Origin: Leptospira kanakyensis
Lineage (GTDB): Bacteria; Spirochaetota; Leptospiria; Leptospirales; Leptospiraceae
Assembly: GCF_004769235.1 (NCBI RefSeq)
Contig: NZ_RQFG01000019.1
Coordinates: forward strand, 124,001-188,000
Direction: 5' to 3'
DNA length: 64,000 bases
Numbering within the stretch: the stretch's first letter is position 1; every line of letters starts with the position of its first letter. Under the pieces are notes generated by a model. The model did not search any database. It was not told the origin of the DNA and worked only from the letters and a program-made list of their open reading frames with translations. Position numbers and translations under genes: made by a program. Below, one piece after another: positions 62,155-64,000 of this stretch.

Positions 62155-63690
62155 ATGAATATTACAGATCTGAAGGATTCCTTTGCCAAAATGAAAGTTT
62201 TGAATTTGAAAAAACCAGAGACCCAAGTGTTGGGTCTTTTTCTATCTTTTGTCCTTCTCTATTTTTTCGTGAATGTATCTAACTTTTTGGGCGAGTATTA
62301 TTTTGTCACAGATCTAGCTGCCAATGATTTTCAAATTATGGAAATCCTAAATGGGAGGATTGCTTATGGCCCATACTCAAGGTTTCAGTTCAACCATCCA
62401 GGCCCTGTATATTTTTACTTTTTAGCTTTCGCTGAAAAACTGTTTTTCTTTTTTGATTCCGCTTATGCCCGTTATGTTTTTTTCACCTATTTATTGAACA
62501 GTTTTTGTATTGGTTTTGTATTTTACCAACTGACAAAAATTTTTAAATCTCCATGGGCTGCGGTTTTCTTATGGATTTCTAGTTTTTTTGTATGGAAGAG
62601 TTTAGGGTTTGGGTTTCTGTTTGAGACTTGGACACCATTCGTGATGATTTGTCCTTTTCTTGTATTCATTTTTTCTGTTGCCAACTTATCCGAAAGAAAG
62701 TGGTGGTATTTACCCGTTTTTTTATTCACTGGTTCTTTTTTATTTCAGATAAACATTATGGGAGCTGTCCCTTTTGGAACTGGATTCCTTTTTATTATTT
62801 ATTCCGTTTTTAAGGAAAGAAAAACAAACCACTGGAAGGTGAAGGATCTGAAGTTTCCGCTACTAGTTTCTGGTTTGTTATTGTTCGTTGTTTGGCTTCC
62901 TGTCCTCATCGATTTTTTTCAAAATTTTCCCGGCAATATCAGCAGTGTTTTGAAATATTTGCTAAAAGGTGGTGGGAACAAAAAACCAGTCGAAGTTTTT
63001 TCTTTTTTAAAAACGATGTTGGATTCTATTTTCCCTTTGCCCTATGCTGGATTCTTTTACGGACTCATCATTCTCCTTCCATTTTGGAAACCTGACGGTT
63101 TCAATTCCTTTGCCCTAAGACTTCGTAATTTTAGTTTTGTATACACTGTTGTCATTTTACTTACCCTGTTTCGGATGAAAGGCCCGATTGTCCCCCATCT
63201 TTACTGGCATTTTGATTCAGTGATTGCGGTTCAGATTTTTCTTGTTTTGATGGTTTTTTTCCAGAAACAAATCAGTGCGGAATGGAAACCAAAACAATTT
63301 GTTTGGTTTGTTTTACTGATTGGTTTTAGTGTTTTTTTGTATGGGAAGGAACCGGCAAAGGATAGAAATTTATCTGTGAAAGAATGGACAAATGCCATTC
63401 ATCATATTGATGATCAGTTTGTTTTGCATTGGGACTCGAATCCTAAAGATTTTCCGCAAGGGAATTTAGTTTTGGGTGTGGCTTCGGCTTTAAACAGGGA
63501 AGGTAAAAAAGTTTGTTTTACCGAACCTTGGTTATTCCTTGTCCCGCGTACTTATCATTGTAGCCCAGAAAATTTAAAGTCTTACACCTTCATTCAGTTT
63601 GAAACGCAAGAACTTTCTACCCCAGTTCTTGCACGGGAAGGAAATCGAATTCTATATTTAAATTCCTCTGTAAAGATCCAAAAGAATTAA
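62155..63690 (+). CDS. GT-C-like membrane protein
   Basis: 511 aa with about eleven hydrophobic segments. The first loop has DLAANDFQIMEILNGR followed by FQFNHPGPVYFYFLA, where the HPGP element resembles the HPP(L) loop of GT39/GT-C enzymes. The C-terminus is soluble and ends shortly after LYLNSSVKIQ. A GGAG ribosome site precedes the ATG. It is single, with a long hairpin after it, so it is likely a monocistronic gene. Confidence 0.68.
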   Translation: MNITDLKDSFAKMKVLNLKKPETQVLGLFLSFVLLYFFVNVSNFLGEYYFVTDLAANDFQIMEILNGRIAYGPYSRFQFNHPGPVYFYFLAFAEKLFFFFDSAYARYVFFTYLLNSFCIGFVFYQLTKIFKSPWAAVFLWISSFFVWKSLGFGFLFETWTPFVMICPFLVFIFSVANLSERKWWYLPVFLFTGSFLFQINIMGAVPFGTGFLFIIYSVFKERKTNHWKVKDLKFPLLVSGLLLFVVWLPVLIDFFQNFPGNISSVLKYLLKGGGNKKPVEVFSFLKTMLDSIFPLPYAGFFYGLIILLPFWKPDGFNSFALRLRNFSFVYTVVILLTLFRMKGPIVPHLYWHFDSVIAVQIFLVLMVFFQKQISAEWKPKQFVWFVLLIGFSVFLYGKEPAKDRNLSVKEWTNAIHHIDDQFVLHWDSNPKDFPQGNLVLGVASALNREGKKVCFTEPWLFLVPRTYHCSPENLKSYTFIQFETQELSTPVLAREGNRILYLNSSVKIQKN

Positions 63691-63706
63691 ACTTTTGGAA
63701 TTAGAG

Positions 63707-63739
63707 TTTTGCTTCTGAAAATTAATTTTGGAAGCAAAA
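63707..63739. terminator. Long hairpin after the GT-C gene
   Basis: TTTTGCTTC (63707-63715) and GAAGCAAAA (63731-63739) pair perfectly, and the stem extends inward by T-G, G-T and three A-T pairs to a five-base loop, 14 pairs in all. It starts 17 bases after the stop codon. No T run follows on the plus strand, but a stem flanked by A and T runs like this can act as a terminator or mRNA end. Confidence 0.5.
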
Positions 63740-63819
63740 TGTAGTGGTCTTAAAGGTAGGTTTTCTTTTATTTTCTCTTTAGCACATAATTCCTTTCGAA
63801 GAATCAACATATCTTAAAT

Positions 63820-64000
63820 ATGCATTATTATCTTGTCCCTAGAAAAAAACCAAGTCTTCTCTCCTTAATCATTCCTTGTTATAACGAGGAAGAAGTTTTA
63901 GACATTCTAAAAAAAAGGTTAAGAGAAACTATCTTTAAATTTCAAGTTAAAACGGAAATCATTCTTGTGAATGATGGTAGTTCTGATTTGACCATCGTTG
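63820..64000 (+). CDS. GT2 family glycosyltransferase (partial)
   Basis: A frame from ATG 63820 runs open to the window end. It contains LLSLIIPCYNEEE and EIILVNDGSSD, the standard start of a GT2 GT-A domain, and CYNEE is common in polyprenyl-phosphate sugar synthases. The rest is outside the window, so neither length nor membrane anchor can be judged. Confidence 0.82.
   Translation, partial: MHYYLVPRKKPSLLSLIIPCYNEEEVLDILKKRLRETIFKFQVKTEIILVNDGSSDLTIV

Noticed and set aside
1..64000. CRISPR array, tRNA, rRNA or insertion sequence
   Set aside because: I saw no regularly spaced direct repeats, no tRNA-like cloverleaf and no transposase ORF in the window.

Overview
This window is a large surface-polysaccharide (O-antigen, rfb-type) locus. 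It is most likely from a spirochaete of the genus Leptospira. The basis is its AT-rich DNA, the LIC12162-type transferase at 12944-14722 (a family I know from Leptospira O-antigen regions), Leptospira-style multi-membrane glycosyltransferases near the right end, and an rml (rfb) operon next to many sugar-modifying genes. The species cannot be fixed from the sequence alone. I see no rRNA, tRNA, CRISPR, transposase or phage gene.

Layout. (1) 1-674: the C-terminal ATPase half of an ABC exporter, cut by the window edge. (2) 838-9592: a nonulosonic (pseudaminic-type) acid cluster with PseC, PseF, a PseA/WbpG-like amidotransferase with HisH- and HisF-like partners, PseG, PseH, a PIG-L deacetylase, a formyltransferase, PseI and a hexapeptide acyltransferase. 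(3) 9582-14722: a C-methyltransferase-like protein, a GDP-mannose-dehydratase-like SDR, a GT-B glycosyltransferase and the LIC12162 transferase. (4) 14725-23312: an unusual module with a 6-phosphogluconolactonase-like enzyme, an SDR, an FkbM methyltransferase, a HAD phosphatase that seems to start at ATT, a CMP-sugar-type cytidylyltransferase, a radical SAM protein, a HisC-like aminotransferase, a methyltransferase and an orphan transferase. (5) 23333-26598: a CDP-6-deoxyhexose branch (RfbG, RmlC-like epimerase, RfbF, SDR). (6) 26622-32750: two GT2 enzymes, a UDP-L-amino-sugar trio (RmlD-like reductase, FnlA/CapE, FnlC/WecB) and a WbuB-like GT4. (7) 32760-42660: the initiating phosphosugar transferase, an EpsG-type polymerase (Wzy), a flippase (Wzx) and further transferases, in visibly AT-richer DNA.

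Up to about 42.7 kb everything is on the plus strand. Genes mostly overlap by 1-13 bases or sit a few bases apart, so this looks like one very long transcription unit with a few possible internal promoters. From 44 kb the strands alternate: a flavoprotein, an RgpF-like protein (minus), UDP-galactopyranose mutase, a GT2 (minus), then rmlC-rmlB-rmlA-rmlD for dTDP-L-rhamnose. The last 13 kb holds polyprenyl-phosphate-sugar type GT2 enzymes, an O-antigen ligase-like protein and five GT-C-like membrane proteins. One of these (60249-62002, minus) seems to be frameshifted.

Together the genes would make an amidinated and/or formylated nonulosonic acid, a CDP-activated 6-deoxy sugar, a UDP-L-RhaNAc/QuiNAc-type sugar, dTDP-L-rhamnose and UDP-galactofuranose. 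These would be built into a repeat unit on undecaprenyl phosphate, flipped by Wzx, polymerised by Wzy and decorated by GT-C enzymes. The most interesting points are the heavily modified nonulosonic acid cluster (no own PseB; a HisF homologue lacking Asp11), the uncharacterised 14.7-21.5 kb module, the ATT-start HAD gene, an SDR with YxxxH in place of YxxxK, and a G9 tract inside a methyltransferase gene.
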